A stretch of DNA of 64,000 nt from Platanthera guangdongensis (GCA_039583875.1 CM077147.1:110654124-110718123), one strand, 5' to 3'. Counted from the stretch's first letter, positions 46,908 to 59,196 are shown. The notes: a model not told the origin generated them from the letters alone. Made by a program: numbers and translations.

Positions 46908-47477
46908 TACGCCTTAGTATCAAGATTGTGAATGCTCAAGCCAGATTCCTAGAAAAACTTAGGCAGACTAAGGACGAATGCTTAATTTCTTCCTCGTAGT
47001 CCTCGTCTTTGAGCTGGGTCCCGCTTCAATCACTCCTTCAGCGAGTCTCTTAACGCTTGTCTGAACACCCAGAAGACCTGCTCCCAACCACTTTACCATA
47101 TCCATTATCTCCACCAAGCACAAATCTCCTATAAACAAAAGTGGTTGCCCTAGGAAATCTGTCATGTCTATTTTCTCCGTTAGATTCAAAATCCGCTATA
47201 AACAAAAGTGCTTGCCCGAGGGGATCTCGCAAGACTTTATACCATAGTTTTACATACTTGGGGTCGTCCAAACTTGGAAGATCGACGTATAAAGGTATGT
47301 ACCTAAGGTCAGGTTGGCTAATCGTAGGGTCAAAGTTGGACAAACTTAATGTGAATTACATATGGGCACACCACTGCTTCCGCTAAGTCAGCTTGTCCCC
47401 AAACTGACTAACCAAACGGGGGTGGCACAATTGTTGAATGACTTCTTAGTTGAGGATCGTGGCAAACTGATACAATT
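46908..47477 (-). other. B leader 1: gag-less 570 bp between PBS and pol
   Basis: Where gag (over 1 kb) should be there are 570 bp with no capsid motif and no CCHC knuckle. Short minus-strand frames (MSNFDPTISQPDLRYIPLYV onward, 97 codons from 47343) have no recognised domain. A 40-bp block with ACTTTTGTTTATAG is repeated at about 47125-47160 and 47193-47228. PBS-like TTGTATCAG adjoins the LTR at 47477 and is diverged from TGGTATCAG. The end ACTAAG/GCGTAATGG resembles the splice acceptor of element A. Confidence 0.7.
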
Positions 47478-48126
47478 TGTGAAACTCCCCCTACCCGGAT
47501 CCCAAAACACGGCACGAAGGGGGAGTCTTATGCCCGGAACAGCCGCCTTGCGGTAGCATTAGCACACGGGCTAACCTGTACCACAAGACGCCTATTCCGC
47601 CGGCTACAATAATATCAATATAACATGCCAACCCAACCAAATAAATAAACAACCAGAAGTCAAATCCACACTAAGTTATAATGTCCAAATACATCAATAA
47701 GGAGAAGCTAAAACATGCTTCTACCATATATCAGAGTACAGCTAAACATTGCCCAAACGGGCTACATCAGAGTATCAAATACTAACATCAGTAACTGACG
47801 GTATCGACGGCACCGTCACCTCAGGCCCTGTCATCCTGGCCTGGCTGTCCTGCTGCGTAGTCTGCGGCTGCTCCACCTGCGGCGTGACCTCCTAAAAAGG
47901 AAGACGTAGCAACCGTTAGTCGAAACGACTAAGTGGTTTCACATCCGCTCCCCCGGCGACTCCTCGGCACCGGGCGGAGAAAAGGAACAAGAGTATAGTA
48001 TATAACAAGTATGCAAGTAAAGGAAGTACAAGCAGGTGTCAGTAGTGTAAGAGTAACAGTATCATAATCAGCATTTATGTAAGAGCTACACTAAACTAGC
48101 AAGTATAAGTAACTGCAGGAAAGTAA

Positions 48127-48227
48127 CTTAACTTATAAGAATGCCCATACAAACTTATAAGTTAAAGATCGGGTTACATAAAAGTAACTCATCGTATAAG
48201 AGTGCCCATACAAACTTATACGATGAG
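48127..48227 (-). ncRNA. Twin covarying hairpins in B LTR 2
   Basis: Same as 40827-40927 except that the last base of the right arm of hairpin a is A instead of G, opening the terminal pair. Confidence 0.6.
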
Positions 48228-50125
48228 GATCTTGTTGTGCAATGTTATGAAATGCTATGAATGCTATGCAATGACTCACCCATGCACACCCATGCAATTG
48301 CTATGTCGACACAGACTATAGTTCCCACTTTTCGAGCAGGTAGCTAACCTCTCAGGCATCAGCCGCCGTGGCCAGGCGGTGACATTAGAACGGGCACTTT
48401 TACTACTAGGCGGGTATCACACTACTTCACCTAGGCCTCCGTACGCCTCAACGCTAAGAACACAACAGCGGAGCCCATGCGTACTATGGCCCAGCGGGGT
48501 CTTGGGTAGATGTGCACCAAGAACACAGCCCGAACTGGCCTTGCGTGACCCGGAAGGGGCCTCGGAAGAAGCACGAGGACACAGCCCAACCGCTCACATG
48601 GCCGGAGGGGCCTCGGGACGTGAACACCGAGGACACAGCCCAAACCGACCAAGTCTAACTGCCAACTCCCGTCGGTGTGACGACTGGCGAGCCCGTAGAC
48701 CTGCCACAATATCCTTAACCCAGGATTACGACACCGCGTGTCGACTCACACCACATGCAAATTCCACATCAACATATCATGGAAGGGGCCTCGGAGTGAG
48801 CACGAGGACACAACCCAACCATCCATCCACACCTTACCTCAACACGACCAAAACAAATGGCGGTCAACACCGTACTTGCACATTTACTATAAAATGACAA
48901 TAGGAGACGACACACTATTGATGGACTCCTAAATTCAATCCGATATATAATATATGCATGGCCATGGGTTACCCATCTATATATCATCCCAAGTGATTTC
49001 AACATGATATAAACAAGATTTGCTCTTACGACAACTTACCGAAGTATTATCAAATCAATCCAATTAAACATAAGGAAATCAACAGGCCTCAAGCTATCTT
49101 GCGATAATAAATTGATTTCTAAAATAGTAAATATTATCATCCATAACACTTTGGTGGTTAACATAAATTATTTCACCAAAATCTCGAATTAATTGCGACA
49201 TTGGACCACCAATTTCAAATCCACAATGTATGTAGAGACCCAGAATTTCAGCGCAGGATTAGCACTGGACAGCAACTTCGACCGGAGTTTCCTGAAGTTA
49301 CAGGAATCCGGTGGTGGCGTGTAACCCCTCGTTGGAAAGAACTTTTCATGATCTACAACTTTCATATTCAGGTAACAACCCAGATCTGACAATAACTTAC
49401 TCGAAATCGGCTTCAAAGTTCGCTGCGCACAGAACACGATTTCTGTGTACAGGAATTGCCGGACAACAAACTCGATTAGGTTTTCCCGGGGCCACAGACA
49501 TCACCTGAAGTCGTGCAACCAATCGTTGGAAAGGTATTTCCAAGGGCTACAACTTTTGTGTTTAGCCAAAAGCCCAGATCTGCCCATATCCTACATGAAA
49601 ATGGCCTAGAAGATCGCTGCGCGCAGAATACAGATTCTGCGCGCATCTTAAAGAAAAATGAACGGCATCGGTCCGTCTTCCTCCTCAAGCGATCCTTCCT
49701 AAATTTTCCAGAAATGTCCTCCTCCCTTATTCAACCTCAAGGGCCAAAACTCCTTACGAAACCATTCACCCATCGTCGTATTGAAGAAAGAGGAAGGGTT
49801 GAAGAGATCTAAAATCTAGGATTCAAATCCTAGCATGGCCAAACCTAGAAATCTTCTCCTCTCCATCAAGCTCTCTTGAGCCGATGTCTCTCCTAAATAT
49901 CTAAGATCTAGCACCAAGGGAGAGGGTAGGAAACTCACGTTGGCTCCAGCGGTACCACCATTTCCGGCCATGGATCGCGTAGTTCTCCTTGGCGGCATTT
50001 TCTCTTTCACGGCGATGGCGGATCTCCTTCGGTAGAACTTGCTCCTGCAGTTTTCCTCTCACTAGGAGTTCTCACAGGAATTAGGGGAAGAAATGGGAAT
50101 GAAAATGGCTAGGGTTTTCTCTGCC

Positions 50126-50135
50126 CCTTATATAC
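50126..50135 (-). promoter_or_regulatory. TATA box of B LTR 2
   Basis: Minus-strand GTATATAAGG, next to the palindrome array at 50142-50602. Confidence 0.65.
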
Positions 50136-50141
50136 AAAATG

Positions 50142-50602
50142 TGACACGGGTAGGGACACGGCCGTGTCCGTACCCGTGTCCTGCTTCCGTGAAACGGCCG
50201 TGGCGGTTTCCATGTCGGTTCAATGTTTGACACGGGTAGGGACACGCCCATGTACCGACCCGTGTCCACATGACACGGCCGTGCGCCTGGACGTGTTATT
50301 GGCCGTGTACTTCTTGAGTTACTTCCCGACACTTCTCGTCGAGCTCAACTCGACGCACACGGGTAGGGACACGCCCGTGTCACTACCCGTGTCACTTAGT
50401 GTCGACCCCGTTCGACGATCTCGACGACTCTCGACGATCTCGACACGCCTCGTCGAGATTATCTCGACGCACACGAGTAGGGACACGGCCGTGTCACTAC
50501 CCGTGTCACTTGGTGTCGACACAGCCCGTCAGTCTCGACACGGCTTGTCGAGTGGAACTCGACGCACACGGGTAGGGACACGCCCGTGTCGCTACCCGTG
50601 TC
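50142..50602. promoter_or_regulatory. Palindrome array in B LTR 2
   Basis: Five dyads as in LTR 1. The second has CCATGTACC in place of CCGTGTCCC and so pairs less well. Confidence 0.75.
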
Positions 50603-50734
50603 ACTTCTCTCTGCACTGATTTCTCCCCTTCTACACAAGTGCAGCCCAATTCCCTGCACTTCTCAGGACTCGAGTCAACCCTCCTAACTCAAAAACTCAC
50701 ACACTAGGGGCCTAGAGCGATTCGGGACGTTACA

Positions 50735-50823
50735 AATCCTATAAACAAAATAAAAGATTTCGTCCCCGAAATCAGGCTTAGGCTGTGTGGAGAAAAGCTT
50801 AACAGGAAATTTATCATATGTTT
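50735..50823 (-). other. 3' untranslated part of B interior 2
   Basis: Same as 43435-43565: TTCGGGGACGAAAT motif present, purine tract weak. Confidence 0.5.
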
Positions 50824-53800
50824 TTAAATAAGATTACCTTGGGCAAACAACTCCGGGTAGCGTTGCTGCATCAAATCCATAGGCTCCCAGGTGTACTCCT
50901 CCTTCCCATGATTCAACCATAGCACCTTCACTAAGGGGACACTTTTGCGGCGTAATGTTCTTGTCTCGCTGTCAACAATCCGTACCGGCTCTAGTCGCAC
51001 AGACCTATCTGACGCCACCGCACCATCAGTAGTGGGAATAAATTGGTCGGGCCGCAATAGTGCTTTTCGAAGCGACGATACGTGGAACACGTCGTGACGA
51101 TTTTTTAGTTCCGGTGGTAACTCCAACCGATAGGCCAACGGGCCAATTCTTTCCAATATAGTATAAGGCCCAACATACCTTGGGCTGAGCTTTTTCACTC
51201 CCCGCACCCGCGACACTCCATGCATCGGCCGAATCTTAAGGAACACTTTTTCGCCCACTTGGAACTCCACCATCAGGTGCTTTTTATTGTAATATTTTGC
51301 CTGTCGACTTTGAGCCTCCAACATGCGGTCTCTTATCAATCTGACAGTCACATCAGTATCATCTATAAATTCATTTCCCAATGCCTTCGGATCTTCATCC
51401 TGCACCCAAGACAAGGGGGTCCTACACATTCTTCCGTAAAGGGCTTCATGGGGCGCTATACCGATGCTCGCTTGATGACTATTATTGTAGGAGAATTCCA
51501 CCAGGGGCAGGAGTCTTTCCCACGGCTCTCCTCTGTCCAACACACATAACCTTAATAAATCCTCCAGTGTTCTGATGGTCCGCTCTGACTGCCCGTCTGT
51601 CTGAGGATGAAATGCGGTACTAAAGGTTAGGCGTGAGCCCAAATACGCCTGTACCACCTTCCACTCATTGGATGTAAACCGACCATCCCGATCCGAAACA
51701 ATTGTCTTGGGCACGCCATGATACCGTACAAATTGCTCCACAAAAAGGCGTACCAAAACATCCACGTGTGCTTCCTTCTTCATTGGAATGAACCGGGCCA
51801 CCTTTGTCAGTCGATCCACAATAACCCACACCGAATCATTCCCGGAGCGTGAGCGAGGTAGCCCATGGACAAAGTCCATGGAGATATCCTCAAACTTCCA
51901 TTCGGGAATTGGCAAAGACTGCAACAAACCACCGGGACTCCTGCATTCAGCCTTCACCCTTTGACAAGCTTCGCAATGTGTAACATAGTAGCGAACATCC
52001 TTCTTCATTCCCGGCCAACACATGGTCTTCCGCAGTCCGGCGTACATCTTAGCAATACCCGGGTGTACTGAATATTGAGAGGAATGCGCCTCTCTCAATA
52101 TATCCTCCCGAATTTTGCCGCCCTTAGGAATATAAAGTCGGCCTCGAAGATAAACGAGGCCGTCTTTTAGTGTGTACTCATCGGTGGTCCCATCTTCAAT
52201 TGCCTTGATTGCCGGGGCCAAGGCCGCATCCATTCCTTGCTCCACCCGAATCCGGTCTCGGATATCACAAACTATGCGCATGTTGGCCAAATACTCCGCA
52301 TGCTCTGCCGAAGGAGCCTTGAATACTAGAGTCATTTCCATCTCTTCGACCATCCGAGCCAACTCCATACTCATCAACCGAGACTCTGGGCTAGAGCCTG
52401 GCGCTTTTCTACTCAAGGCATCGGCTACCGAGTTTGCTTTCCCGGGGTGGTAGTTCATGGTGAACTCATAGTCGCATAGAAATTCCAACCACCGTCGTTG
52501 TCTCATGTTCAACTCCTTCTGAGTGTGGACATACTTCAAGTTCTTGTGATCAGAAAAGATCTCGCAGTGTACGCCATATAGGTAATGCCTCCAGACCTTC
52601 AAAGCGAACACCACTGCTCCCAGCTCCAAATCATGAACCGGGTAATTAACTTCATGTTTCTTTAACTGCCTTGAAGCATAAGCGATTACATGCCCGTGCT
52701 GCATCAGCACCGCACCCATCCCTTGATATGATGCGTCCGTGTAAACCTGAAATCCTTCCTTCCCCGACGGAAGTGCAAGGATGGGGGCGGAGGTAAGCCT
52801 ATCCTTCAACTCTTGAAATGCTGCTTCACATTGAGGTGTCCACTCAAATGGCACACCCTTCTTCGTCAAGGAGGTAAGAGGAAGGGCAATCTTGGAAAAT
52901 CCTTTCACGAACTTGCGGTAGTAGCCAGCAAGTCCAAGAAAGCTTCGTACATCGGCCGCCGACTTCAAGGGCGACCACTCCTTCACGGCCCGCACCTTAG
53001 CTGGATCCACAGCTAATCCTGCTCCACTGATCACATGCCCCAAGAAGGCAACCTCCTTAAGCCAGAATTCACACTTGCTAAACTTGGCATACAAGGCGTG
53101 CTCCTTCAATTTCTTTAAAACCAAGATCAGGTGCTCGACATGCTCCTCCTCCGTCTTTGAGTAGACTAAGATGTCGTCGATGAAAACGATGACGAAGATG
53201 TCCAAGTATGGTTCAAACACCTTGTTCATCAGGCTCATGAAGGCCGAAGGTGCATTTGTGAGCCCAAACGGCATTACTGTGAACTCATACAAACCATATC
53301 TCGAACTGAAGGCTGTTTTCTGAATATCCCCCTCTTGTATCCTCAACTGATAGTATCCAAAGCGCAAGTCTAGTTTAGAGAACCAATGTGCTCTCACTAA
53401 TTGATCGAACAACTCGTCGATCCGAGGTAGCGGATAAGTGTTCCGCACCGTTAATCGATTGAGTTCCCGATAATCTATGCACAATCGCAGGGTTCCATCC
53501 TTCTTCTTCACGAACAGCACAGGGGCACCCCATGGTGATGAACTGGGGCGAACGAACCCTGAATCTACTAGTTCTTGCAATTGAACTCTAAACTCCGCGA
53601 GTTCTTTCGGGGCCATTCTGTACGGAGCCTTAGATACAGGCTTGGCACCTGGTACTAGATTAATCTGGAAATCGACCTCTCTATGCGGTGGTAATCCTGG
53701 TAGCTTCTCAGGAAATACCTCGGGAAAATCCCGCACAACCCGTACATCCTTTAATTCCAACGCTTCCTCCTTCAACTCGAACCAGATCATGAAGACCTCG

Positions 53801-54207
53801 TCCCCCTTCATATGAGCTTTTACAACTTGGACGGAAGATAACATCATGCGGGGCGCGAAGCCAATACCTTGGAAGATGACGTTAGAGTCTCCATGTCTCA
53901 AATAGATCCGCTTCTCCGCGCAGTCGATCCTCGCGAAGTGCCAATCCAGCCATGTCATGCCCAAAATGATGTCGAACTCCGACATTCTCAAAACCGTGGC
54001 CGGTGTATCAAAGGCCTTCCCATCAATAAATAACTCCAACTCGCACTTAGCGGTTGCGATCATCTCCGAGCCATCCGGAAGGCGTACACGTCGGGCTATG
54101 CCGGTAAAGTACTGTACACCCCCCATGTCTTTTATGAAATCCTCGGACACAAAGGAGTGTGAGGCACCGGTATCGAATAGAGTGTAGGCCGGTTTCTCAC
54201 TAACCAT
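50824..54207 (-). CDS. B pol copy 2: protease-RT-RNase H-integrase-chromodomain
   Basis: Open frame of 1127 codons, the longer of the two pol copies, ending [14 protein letters not shown], the usual chromovirus C-terminus. Domain order and positions are as in copy 1, and all catalytic motifs are visible (DTGAS, FIDD, VYTDAS, integrase D-D-E). Differences from copy 1 include [10 protein letters not shown] (copy 1 has [10 protein letters not shown]) in the RT core, [15 protein letters not shown] (copy 1 [15 protein letters not shown]) in integrase and the lack of the early stop. Copy 2's S-to-F change is in a conserved RT position and may impair it. So each copy carries a different candidate defect. 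No gag is present upstream. Confidence 0.92.
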   Translation of the reverse strand: MVSEKPAYTLFDTGASHSFVSEDFIKDMGGVQYFTGIARRVRLPDGSEMIATAKCELELFIDGKAFDTPATVLRMSEFDIILGMTWLDWHFARIDCAEKRIYLRHGDSNVIFQGIGFAPRMMLSSVQVVKAHMKGDEVFMIWFELKEEALELKDVRVVRDFPEVFPEKLPGLPPHREVDFQINLVPGAKPVSKAPYRMAPKELAEFRVQLQELVDSGFVRPSSSPWGAPVLFVKKKDGTLRLCIDYRELNRLTVRNTYPLPRIDELFDQLVRAHWFSKLDLRFGYYQLRIQEGDIQKTAFSSRYGLYEFTVMPFGLTNAPSAFMSLMNKVFEPYLDIFVIVFIDDILVYSKTEEEHVEHLILVLKKLKEHALYAKFSKCEFWLKEVAFLGHVISGAGLAVDPAKVRAVKEWSPLKSAADVRSFLGLAGYYRKFVKGFSKIALPLTSLTKKGVPFEWTPQCEAAFQELKDRLTSAPILALPSGKEGFQVYTDASYQGMGAVLMQHGHVIAYASRQLKKHEVNYPVHDLELGAVVFALKVWRHYLYGVHCEIFSDHKNLKYVHTQKELNMRQRRWLEFLCDYEFTMNYHPGKANSVADALSRKAPGSSPESRLMSMELARMVEEMEMTLVFKAPSAEHAEYLANMRIVCDIRDRIRVEQGMDAALAPAIKAIEDGTTDEYTLKDGLVYLRGRLYIPKGGKIREDILREAHSSQYSVHPGIAKMYAGLRKTMCWPGMKKDVRYYVTHCEACQRVKAECRSPGGLLQSLPIPEWKFEDISMDFVHGLPRSRSGNDSVWVIVDRLTKVARFIPMKKEAHVDVLVRLFVEQFVRYHGVPKTIVSDRDGRFTSNEWKVVQAYLGSRLTFSTAFHPQTDGQSERTIRTLEDLLRLCVLDRGEPWERLLPLVEFSYNNSHQASIGIAPHEALYGRMCRTPLSWVQDEDPKALGNEFIDDTDVTVRLIRDRMLEAQSRQAKYYNKKHLMVEFQVGEKVFLKIRPMHGVSRVRGVKKLSPRYVGPYTILERIGPLAYRLELPPELKNRHDVFHVSSLRKALLRPDQFIPTTDGAVASDRSVRLEPVRIVDSETRTLRRKSVPLVKVLWLNHGKEEYTWEPMDLMQQRYPELFAQGNLI

Positions 54208-54777
54208 TACGCCTTAGTATCAAGATTGTGAATGCTCAAGCCAGATTCCTAGAAAAACTTAGGCAGACTAAGGACGAATGCTTAATTTCTTCCTCGTAGT
54301 CCTCGTCTTTGAGCTGGGTCCCGCTTCAATCACTCCTTCAGCGAGTCTCTTAACTCTTGTCTGAACACCCAAAAGACCCGCTCCCAACCACTTTACCATA
54401 TCCATTATCTCCACCAAGCACAAATCTCCTATAAACAAAAGTGGTTGCCCTAGGAAATCTGTCATGTCTATTTTCTCCGTTAGATTCAAAATCCTCTATA
54501 AACAAAAGTGCTTGCCCGAGGTGATCTCGCAAGACTTTATACCATAGTTTTACATACTTGGGGTCGTCCAAACTTGGAAGATCGACGTATAAAGGTATGT
54601 ACCTAAGGTCAGGTTGGCTAATCGTAGGGTCAAAGTTGGACAAACTTAATGTGAATTACATATGGGCACACCACTGCTTCCGCTAAGTCAGCTTGTCCCC
54701 AAACTGACTAACCAAACGGGGGTGGCACAATTGTTGAATGACTTATTAGTTGAGGATCGTGGCAAACTGATACAATT
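54208..54777 (-). other. B leader 2: gag-less region
   Basis: Same 570-bp layout as 46908-47477, with a few substitutions. No capsid or zinc-knuckle motif. Acceptor-like CTAAG/GCGTA precedes the pol ATG. Confidence 0.7.
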
Positions 54778-55426
54778 TGTGAAACTCCCCCTACCCGGAT
54801 CCCAAAACACGGCACGAAGGGGGAGTCTTATGCCCGGAACAGCCGCCTTGCGGTAGCATTAGCACACGGGCTAACCTGTACCACAAGACGCCTATTCCGT
54901 CGGCTACAACAATATCAATATAACATGCCAACCCAACCAAATAAATAAACAACCAGAAGTCAAATCCACACTAAGTTATAATGTCCAAATACATCAATAA
55001 GGAGAAGCTAAAACATGCTTCTACCATATATCAGAGTACAGCTAAACATTGCCCAAACAGGCTACATCAGAGTATCAAATACTAACATCAGTAACTGACG
55101 GTATCGACGGCACCGTCACCTCAGGCCCTGTCATCCTGGCCTGGCTGTCCTGCTGCGTAGTCTGCGGCTGCTCCACCTGCGGCGTGACCTCCTAAAAAGG
55201 AAGACGTAGCAACCGTTAGTCGAAACGACTAAGTGGTTTCACATCCGCTCCCCCGGCGACTCCTCGGCACCGGGCGGAGAAAAGGAACAAGAGTATAGTA
55301 TATAACAAGTATGCAAGTAAAGGAAGTACAAGCAGGTGTCAGTAGTGTAAGAGTAACAGTATCATAATCAGCATTTATGTAAGAGCTACACTAAACTAGC
55401 AAGTATAAGTAACTGCAGGAAAGTAA

Positions 55427-55527
55427 CTTAACTTATAAGAATGCCCATACAAACTTATAAGTTAAGGATCGGGTTACATAAAAGTAACTCATCGTATAAG
55501 AGTGCCCATACAAACTTATACGATGAG
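55427..55527 (-). ncRNA. Twin covarying hairpins in B LTR 3
   Basis: Identical to 40827-40927, both stems perfect. Confidence 0.65.
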
Positions 55528-57425
55528 GATCTTGTTGTGCAATGTTATGAAATGCTATGAATGCTATGCAATGACTCACCCATGCACACCCATGCAATTG
55601 CTATGTCGACACAGACTATAGTTCCCACTTTTCGAGCAGGTAGCTAACCTCTCAGGCATCAGCCGCCGTGGCCAGGCGATGACAGTAGAACGGGCACTTC
55701 TACTACTAGGCGGGTATCACACTACTTCACCTAGGCCTCCGTACGCCTCAACGCTAAGAACACAACAGCGGAGCCCATGCGTACTATGGCCCAGCGGGGT
55801 CTTGGGTAGATGTGCACCAAGAACACAGCCCGAACTGGCCTTGCGTGACCCGGAAGGGGCCTCGGAAGAAGCACGAGGACACAGCCCAACCGCTCACATG
55901 GCCGGAGGGGCCTCGGGACGTGAACACCGAGGACACAGCCCAAACCGACCAAGTCTAACTGCCAACTCCCGTCGGTGTGACGACTGGCGAGCCCGTAGAC
56001 CTGCCACACTATACTTAACCCAAGATTACGACACCGCGTGTCGACTCACACCACATGCAAATTCCACATCAACATATCATGGAAGGGGCCTCGGAGTGAG
56101 CACGAGGACACAACCCAACCATCCATCCACACCTTACCTCAACACGACCAAAACAAATGGCGGTCAACACCGCACTTGCACATTTACTATAAAATGACAA
56201 TAGGAGACGACACACTATTGATGGACTCCTAAATTCAATCCGATATATAATATATGCATGGCCATGAGTTACCCATCTATATATCATCCCAAGTGATTTC
56301 AACATGATATAAACAAGATTTGCTCTTACGACAACTTACCGAAGTATTATCAAATCAATCCAATTAAACATAAGGAAATCAACAGGCCTCAAGCTATCTT
56401 GCGATAATAAATTGATTTCTAAAATAGTAAATATTATCATCCATAACACTTTGGTGGTTAACATAAATTATTTCACCAAAATCTCGAATTAATTGCGACA
56501 TTGGACCACCAATTTCAAATCCACAATGTATGTAGAGACCCAGAATTTCAGCGCAGGATTAGCACTGGACAGCAACTTTGACCGGAGTTTCCTGAAGTTA
56601 CAGGAATCCGGTGGAGGCGTGTAACCCCTCGTTGGAAAGAACTTTTCATGATCTACAACTTTCATATTCAGGTCACAACCCAGATCTGACAATAACTTAC
56701 TCGAAATCGGCTTCAAAGTTCGCTGCGCACAGAACACGATTTCTGTGTACAGGAATTGCCGGACAGCAAACTCGATTAGGTTTTCCCGGGGCCACAGACA
56801 TCACCTGAAGTCGTGCAACTACCCGTTGGAAAGGTATTTCCAAGGGCTACAACTTTCATGTTTAGCCAAAAGCCCAGATCTGCCCATATCCTACATGAAA
56901 ATGGCCTAGAAGATCGCTGCGCGCAGAATACAGATTCTGCGCGCATCTTAAAGAAAAATGAACGGCATCGGTCCGTCTTCCTCCTCAAGCGATCCTTCCT
57001 AAATTTTCCAGAAATGTCCTCCTCCCTTATTCAACCTCAAGGGCCAAAACTCCTCACGAAACCATTCACCCATCGTCGTATTGAAGAAAGGGGAAGGGTT
57101 GAAGAGATCTAAAATCTAGGATTCAAATCCTAGCATGGCCAAACCTAGAAATCTTCTCCTCTCCATCAAGCTCTCTTGAGCCAATGTCTATCCTAAATAT
57201 CTAAGATCTAGCACCAAGGGAGAGGGTAGGAAACTCACGTTGGCTCCAGCGGTACCACCATTTCCGGCCATGGATCGCGTAGTTCTCCTTGGCGGCATTT
57301 TCTCTTTCACGGCGATGGCGGATCTCCTTCGGTAGAACTTGCTCCTGCAGTTTTCCTCTCTCCAGGAGTTCTCACAGGAATTAGGGGAAGAAATGGGAAT
57401 GAAAACGGCTAGGGTTTTCTCTGCC

Positions 57426-57435
57426 CCTTATATAC
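57426..57435 (-). promoter_or_regulatory. TATA box of B LTR 3
   Basis: Minus-strand GTATATAAGG. As part of the outer 5' LTR, this is the promoter that would drive a full B transcript. Confidence 0.65.
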
Positions 57436-57441
57436 AAAATG

Positions 57442-57902
57442 TGACATGGGTAGGGACACGGCCGTGTCCGTACCCGTGTCCTGCTTCCGTGAAACAGCCG
57501 TGGCGGTTTCCATGTCGGTTCAATGTTTGACACGGGTAGGGACACGCCCATGTCCCGACCCGTGTCCACATGACACGGCCGTGCGCCTGGACGTGTTATT
57601 GGCCGTGTACTTCTTGAGTTACTTCCCGACACTTCTCGTCGAGCTCAACTCGACGCACACGGGTAGGGACACGCCCGTGTCACTACCCGTGTCACTTAGT
57701 GTCGACCCCGTTCGACGATCTCGACGACTCTCGACGATCTCTACACGCCTCGTCGAGATTATCTCGACGCACACGGGTAGGGACACGGCCGTGTCACTAC
57801 CCGTGTCACTTGGTGTCGACACAGCCCGTCAGTCTCGACACGGCTTGTCGAGTGGAACTCGACGCACACGGGTAGGGACACGCCCGTGTCGCTACCCGTG
57901 TC
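57442..57902. promoter_or_regulatory. Palindrome array in B LTR 3
   Basis: Five dyads as in LTR 1, with single changes (first unit CATGGGTAGGG; second CCATGTCCC). Confidence 0.75.
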
Positions 57903-58034
57903 ACTTCTCTCTGCACTGATTTCTCCCCTTCTCCACAAGTGCAGCCCAATTCCCTGCACTTCTCAGGACTCGAGTCAACCCTCCTGACTCAAAAACTCAC
58001 ACACTAGGGGCCTAGAGCGATTCGGGACGTTACA

Positions 58035-58039
58035 GTACA
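58035..58039. repeat. TSD GTACA (right) of element B
   Basis: Matches 40173-40177; sequence of element A's gag resumes here. Confidence 0.9.
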
Positions 58040-59107
58040 ACACCAGCCGCGGTGCCTACACCTCCACCATATGCGGAACATGTGCGTTTAGTTGCAGAGG
58101 CTTTATTTACCATGATCTAAGGACAGCCACTTAGGCAGGAACAAGCGGCTGTGAGGCCAGAACAGGTGGCGACAAGGCCTGAACCTGTAGTGGATGTGGC
58201 TCCTCGAGTGGCTGAGAAGCAGCTAACGTGGTTTATGAGTTTCCATCCGCCTACGTTCTCGGGAGCGGGAACTCCGACGCAGGCTGAGGGTTGGCTATCG
58301 CGCGTCAAGCGAGTGATGACGGCGATTGGAACGGCGGAACATCAGAAAGTTACCTTAGTTACCTTCTTGCTTGAAGGAGAGGCTAGATTGTGGTGGGATG
58401 AGATGGAGTTGCATCACTTGGAGGGTCGTCATTTAACACAAGTATCCATGGAAGAATTATCCCGACTCTTCCTAGCAAAGCACCTTCCTGCGGCTCAACG
58501 AATAGCCATGAAAAATGAATTCCAAAGGCTAACATAAGGTGATGGCAGTGTTGACGCGTACCTGCATGAGTTTACTCGCTTGGGGCGGTATGCGGGTTCT
58601 ATATTTACGGATGAGCAGAGGAAGATCAATCAGTTCTATGAAGGGCTGAGGGATGAGCTGAGGTTCCTTGTGTCAAGTTCGGTGAACCAAGGCTTCCAGG
58701 CGTTGGTTGATACTGCGAGCGCGTTGGAAAAGGATATGAAGAGGGTGCAGGGGAAGAGAGCTTTGGCTGTATCGCAACCGGAGTGGAAGGCACCCCGATC
58801 TGGGAAACCATTTTATAAAAAGAGATGAGGCAAGAAGTCCAAGACAAGTGGACAAGCTCCTTCATCAGTTGCAACGGGAGCAATGTCAGGGGCTACCTCC
58901 AAGCCAGATACTTGTATCTGCTTCAATTATGGCCGGATGGGGCATATTGCGCGAGATTGTCGGATGCCGCCAAAGAGGGAAAAGAAGGCGGGAGCATCTT
59001 ATGCGGAAAAAGGAAAGGCGGCGGTGGATTCCTCTGCCTCGCAGGCGCAACCCCGGGTCTACAATCTTGGCCTACAGAGGCCATCAAGCAGAGTGACGTC
59101 GTCACAG
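58040..59107 (+). pseudogene. Gag of element A, degenerate
   Basis: Continues A's leader beyond element B. Compared with the inverted relative at 36729-37800, the start ATG is ACA, there is a TAA after ALFTMI (near 58118) and another after FQRLT (near 58535), a shift near 58830 and a 1-nt deletion near 59076. The capsid motifs FMSFHPPTFSGAGTPTQAEG, LLEGEARLWWDEME, LAKHLPAAQR and FYEGLRDELRFLVSSS are clear. The zinc knuckle reads CFNYGRMGHIARDC, so its second cysteine is lost. No functional Gag can be made from this copy. Confidence 0.85.
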
Positions 59108-59196
59108 GTATGATTTTAGTTTTGCATATACTATTGCTTGTATGCTTTGCTTAGTCTATCTATGTTTGCGGTTTGTGTGTGCCATGTTTGTCACAG
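59108..59196 (+). other. 89-nt intron-like segment between gag and protease (A)
   Basis: Follows GTCACAG with GTATGA and ends TGTCACAG. T-rich. Retention gives a stop after [17 protein letters not shown]. Removal joins SDVVT to DFVMIRDTL in the frame that leads into the protease. Same length and ends as the inverted copy at 36640-36728. Confidence 0.65.

Larger units (their letters stand above)
47478..50734 (-). repeat. LTR 2 of element B (central, shared)
   Basis: 3257 bp, nearly identical to LTRs 1 and 3. Starts TGTGAAACTCCCCC (LTR 1 has TGTAAAACT). It serves as 3' LTR of the right interior and 5' LTR of the left one. Confidence 0.9.
40178..58034 (-). mobile_element. Element B: three-LTR, two-interior gypsy tandem
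   Basis: Structure LTR-INT-LTR-INT-LTR on the minus strand: 40178-43434, 43435-47477, 47478-50734, 50735-54777, 54778-58034. All LTRs are 3257 bp and both interiors 4043 bp, an exact 7300-bp period, with one GTACA TSD pair at the outer ends only. LTRs start (minus) TGTAACGTCCCGAATCGC. Unequal recombination between LTRs of allelic or sister copies of one insertion explains this best. Near-identity of all parts means it is very recent. The interior codes for pol only; there is no gag. Confidence 0.92.
54778..58034 (-). repeat. LTR 3 of element B (5' outer)
   Basis: 3257 bp, from TGTGAAACTCCC to GGGACGTTACA, followed by TSD GTACA. Confidence 0.9.

Noticed and set aside
48379..48897. 172-codon plus-strand frame in B LTR 2 and LTR 3
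   Set aside because: Runs against the element's orientation through tandem repeats of GAGGACACAGCCC; interrupted in LTR 1.
40178..58034. Two independent adjacent insertions of element B
   Set aside because: Only one central LTR lies between the interiors, with no TSD there, and the period is exact.
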